From: CAYUZU01 sp964448675
Lineage (GTDB): Bacteria; Planctomycetota; Phycisphaerae; UBA1845; Fen-1342
Assembly (NCBI GenBank): GCA_964448675.1
Contig: CAYUZU010000010.1
Coordinates: 1 to 64,000 of the forward strand
Length of the DNA stretch: 64,000 bases
Reading direction: 5' to 3'
The notes beneath the pieces are model-generated. The model was given only the letters and a program-made list of their open reading frames with translations. It had not been told where the DNA came from and did not search any database. This document shows positions 61,899 to 64,000 of the stretch, piece by piece. Positions within the stretch are counted from its first letter, which is position 1; every line of letters starts with the position of its first letter. Both the position numbers and the translations under genes were made by a program.

Positions 61899-61914
61899 GT
61901 AAGTGTATGCTTAC
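61899..61914 (-). promoter_or_regulatory. TetR operator (autoregulation)
   Basis: GTAAGtgtatgCTTAC, a perfect 5-bp dyad with a 6-nt spacer, identical in its arms to the operator before the lipoprotein gene. A -35-like GTGACA and a TACACT lie on either side on the minus strand, at suboptimal spacing. Confidence 0.75.
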
Positions 61915-62038
61915 AGTATGCCTGTCACGGGGCGGGCTGTCAAGCGCGGCTGTCGGAAAGTGTCGCGGCCGGACGATCGCGGCGGGATAGCGGGTGCATG
62001 CCGCGGAGCAGCGGACCGGATCATCCGCTGTGCGGCGC

Positions 62039-64000
62039 CTACGGTGCGGGCTGTCCTTGCAGCAGGCGGTCGAGCCGCTGGCGGATGTCCGTGTGATGCG
62101 GGGCGATCCGTAACGCGGCCCGGTACGCCGCGATCGCCTCGTCCACCCGGCCGGCAGCCTCGAGCGCGTCGCCCAGCAAGTGAAGTGGGCGGAAACTGTC
62201 GGGTTCCAGTTCCGCGGCACGACGAAACGCCGCGATCGCCGGCGCGGGCTCGCCCGACTGACGCAAGGCCATTCCGAGCCGCAGATGACCGGCGGGGTCG
62301 TCCGGCGCGCGGCGCACGCTCTCGCGGAACGCGTCGGCCGCGGCGGCGAACTCGTGTTGCAGCAGCAGCGCGTTGCCGAGGTCCATGTGGTAACGCGCGA
62401 CCGTCGGATCGATCGCTATCGCTTCGCGGAACCGCGCGGCAGCTTCCTCGAGGCGTCCGGCCTGGTACAGCGCTCCGCCGTAGCAGTTATGCGCGATGGC
62501 CAGGTGCGGCTTCCGGCGGAGCATGACCGCGAAATGCTCGAGGGCCTCCTCCGGGCGCTGCTGCACCAGCATGAGGCCGATTTCCTTGTGGGCCGCCACG
62601 GATTTGGGGCGGTGTCGGATTTCCTCCAGGTACCATTTGAGCGCGCCCCGCATATCGCCCTGCGTCTGGTGGTAGTGCCCCAGTTGCAGGTAGAGGCCGG
62701 TCTCCGAGTCGATGTCTTCCCGCTCGAGGCAGAACGGTCCCGGAAGACTGGTCAGCAGGGCGACCGCGATGCAGCCGCCGCCGGTCAGCGCCAGCGCCCC
62801 CCACCGCCGCGCGCGGGCCAGGTGGACGGCGGCCACGACCCCGGCCGCGGCCAGCGTTGCCAGAACCGGCACCATCGGCATGCGATAGCGGGCCGTCACG
62901 AACACGACGATGATCGCGGCGGGGTACAGCACCAGAAACAGCGCCATGGGGATGGGGATCTGACGCCACGTGTAGACGACTCCGACCAGGGCCAGCGGCA
63001 GCAGCGCCCCGAAGGGGAAGCCGAAGCCCAGCACTTTCCAGGTGAGCAGCGTCTGGACGGCTGACCACTCGCGCACGACGTACACGTCGAGGCTGCGCGG
63101 CAGTTCGCGCGGGGTGATCAGTGCCAGCGACTTCCACAGCAGGCGTTTTGCCGCGTCGAGTGGATTGGCGCGGACGTATTCCCAGGTTCGCTGGTAGAAA
63201 TAGCTTTGCTGGGCGTAGGGGGCGGTGACGCCGGCGGCGGTCGGCATGTCCATCAGTTGCTGCCATTCGAGGCCGACGGCGGTCGCGACCTTGCAGGGCT
63301 CGGGGTGGTTGCCGATGTATATGTTGACCCCGCCGGACCATGGCAGGAAGGAGAACTGGCCGGTCACCCGCGCGTTCTGGACGGCGACCGGCAGCGTGAC
63401 GAGGAGAAAGCCGGCGGCCACCGCGGCGGTGCTGGCGATCCGTCGCCGCCAGCTCGGCTGTGCGCGGAGCAGGGTCCATGCCAGCCAGATGCACCCGGCG
63501 AGGAAGAACGGCAGAAACGTCGGGCGGGTGATGGTGGCGAGTGCCCCGGCGCTGCCCAGTGCGAGACAGAGCGGGACATTCTGTCGGGCGCGGGCTTCGA
63601 GGAACAGCAGCAGCACCGCCACTGCCCAGAAGGCGGCCCAGCCGGTGGGCAGAAGTCCGGTTTCGTAGAAGATCAGCGGGCCGTAGAACGCCGTGATGCC
63701 GCCGGCGATGAGTCCGGTGGTGCGCCCGAAGACGCGCTGCCCGAGCACGAAGGTCAAGGCGCAGGTGATGGCACCCAGTGTGGCCTGCACCGCCTTGACC
63801 GCGATGATCGAGCCGCCGTTGGCGGCGTACATGCCGGAGAGGAAAAACGGGTAGAAGAACGGCTGCCAGAAGAACTGCGTGCTCATTTCTGCGCCGCCGG
63901 TCCACTGGCGCGCGATGCGGTCGTAGGCCCGCTCGTCGACGATCGGGACCTTGAAGGCGGGGTAGTCGGTGGTGTCCAGGAGCGTGATGAGGCGGACGGC
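62039..64000 (-). CDS. Membrane glycosyltransferase (PMT/ArnT-like) with C-terminal TPR repeats, partial
   Basis: At least 654 codons; the frame stays open to the window edge, so the N-terminus is missing. The visible start (YPAFKVPIVDERAYDRIARQ ... QPFFYPFFLSGMY) fits the first periplasmic loop of PMT/ArnT-like GT-C enzymes, which use polyprenyl-phosphate sugars. About ten hydrophobic helices follow. The last ~200 residues are tetratricopeptide repeats (LGHYHQTQGDMRGALKWYLE, YGGALYQAGRLEEAAARFRE, LGNALLLQHEFAAAADAFRE, LGMALRQSGEPAPAIAAFRR, LGDALEAAGRVDEAIAAYRA). Substrate not identifiable. The internal ATG at 63886 is not the true start. Confidence 0.88.
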   Translation of the reverse strand, partial: AVRLITLLDTTDYPAFKVPIVDERAYDRIARQWTGGAEMSTQFFWQPFFYPFFLSGMYAANGGSIIAVKAVQATLGAITCALTFVLGQRVFGRTTGLIAGGITAFYGPLIFYETGLLPTGWAAFWAVAVLLLFLEARARQNVPLCLALGSAGALATITRPTFLPFFLAGCIWLAWTLLRAQPSWRRRIASTAAVAAGFLLVTLPVAVQNARVTGQFSFLPWSGGVNIYIGNHPEPCKVATAVGLEWQQLMDMPTAAGVTAPYAQQSYFYQRTWEYVRANPLDAAKRLLWKSLALITPRELPRSLDVYVVREWSAVQTLLTWKVLGFGFPFGALLPLALVGVVYTWRQIPIPMALFLVLYPAAIIVVFVTARYRMPMVPVLATLAAAGVVAAVHLARARRWGALALTGGGCIAVALLTSLPGPFCLEREDIDSETGLYLQLGHYHQTQGDMRGALKWYLEEIRHRPKSVAAHKEIGLMLVQQRPEEALEHFAVMLRRKPHLAIAHNCYGGALYQAGRLEEAAARFREAIAIDPTVARYHMDLGNALLLQHEFAAAADAFRESVRRAPDDPAGHLRLGMALRQSGEPAPAIAAFRRAAELEPDSFRPLHLLGDALEAAGRVDEAIAAYRAALRIAPHHTDIRQRLDRLLQGQPAP

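Overview
The window is high-GC DNA that reads like a planctomycete, most likely of the Phycisphaerae side of Planctomycetota. This is inferred from gene content, not from a marker phylogeny. The signs are large secreted proteins ending in dockerin-like EF-hand tails, a pseudopilin of the type these genomes carry in many copies, MJ0042-type zinc-ribbon membrane proteins, a small CxxC protein of a kind I associate with planctomycetes, and loose operons mixed with single genes. No rRNA, tRNA or CRISPR array was seen.

Region by region. 0-4.4 kb: a MazG-type pyrophosphohydrolase, then a lower-GC gene fusing membrane segments, a pseudopilin-like segment and HEAT-like repeats. Next to it lie the 3' end of a group II intron and a truncated IS orfA, so this is a mobile-element scar. 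4.4-12.2 kb: recG, a LysM lipoprotein, comEC, a lipoprotein, purE and a GtrB-like glycosyltransferase. 12.2-23.5 kb is rich in redox genes: a membrane Fe-S oxidoreductase of the HdrD/ETF-quinone type, a two-domain glycosyltransferase, an NfnA/NfnB-like pair behind a good promoter, trpF, a probably leaderless M48 peptidase gene and a NapH/CcoG-like ferredoxin with a degenerate HMA tail. 23.5-31.4 kb: a NatA-like ATPase with a permease fused to a CPBP protease, a TPR protein overlapping holA, a lipoprotein, a CX5R phosphatase and a small thrombospondin-type-3 protein.

31.7-52.3 kb is the accessory centrepiece, a block of secreted proteins. Two divergent giant genes share an almost identical N-terminal domain, encoded in a long inverted repeat, but have different C-terminal halves. 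They are followed by a PKD-bearing glycosidase-like protein, a five-repeat Ig-like protein, a pseudopilin, a zinc-ribbon membrane protein and a DUF1963/YwqG protein. Then come an M14 carboxypeptidase and a BNR/Asp-box protein that share one C-terminal module ending in a repeated NWRDID motif. Six secreted proteins end in dockerin-like calcium loops of at least three types, which suggests a common surface-attachment scheme. No cohesin is visible.

52.5-64 kb returns to housekeeping: pepQ-like, accB and accC in one operon (no efp between), rpmB, gatC, gatA and pyk. It ends with a small TetR circuit in which matching GTAAG-N6-CTTAC operators lie exactly 25 nt before the regulator and before a lipoprotein gene, and with a membrane glycosyltransferase/TPR fusion that runs off the right edge.
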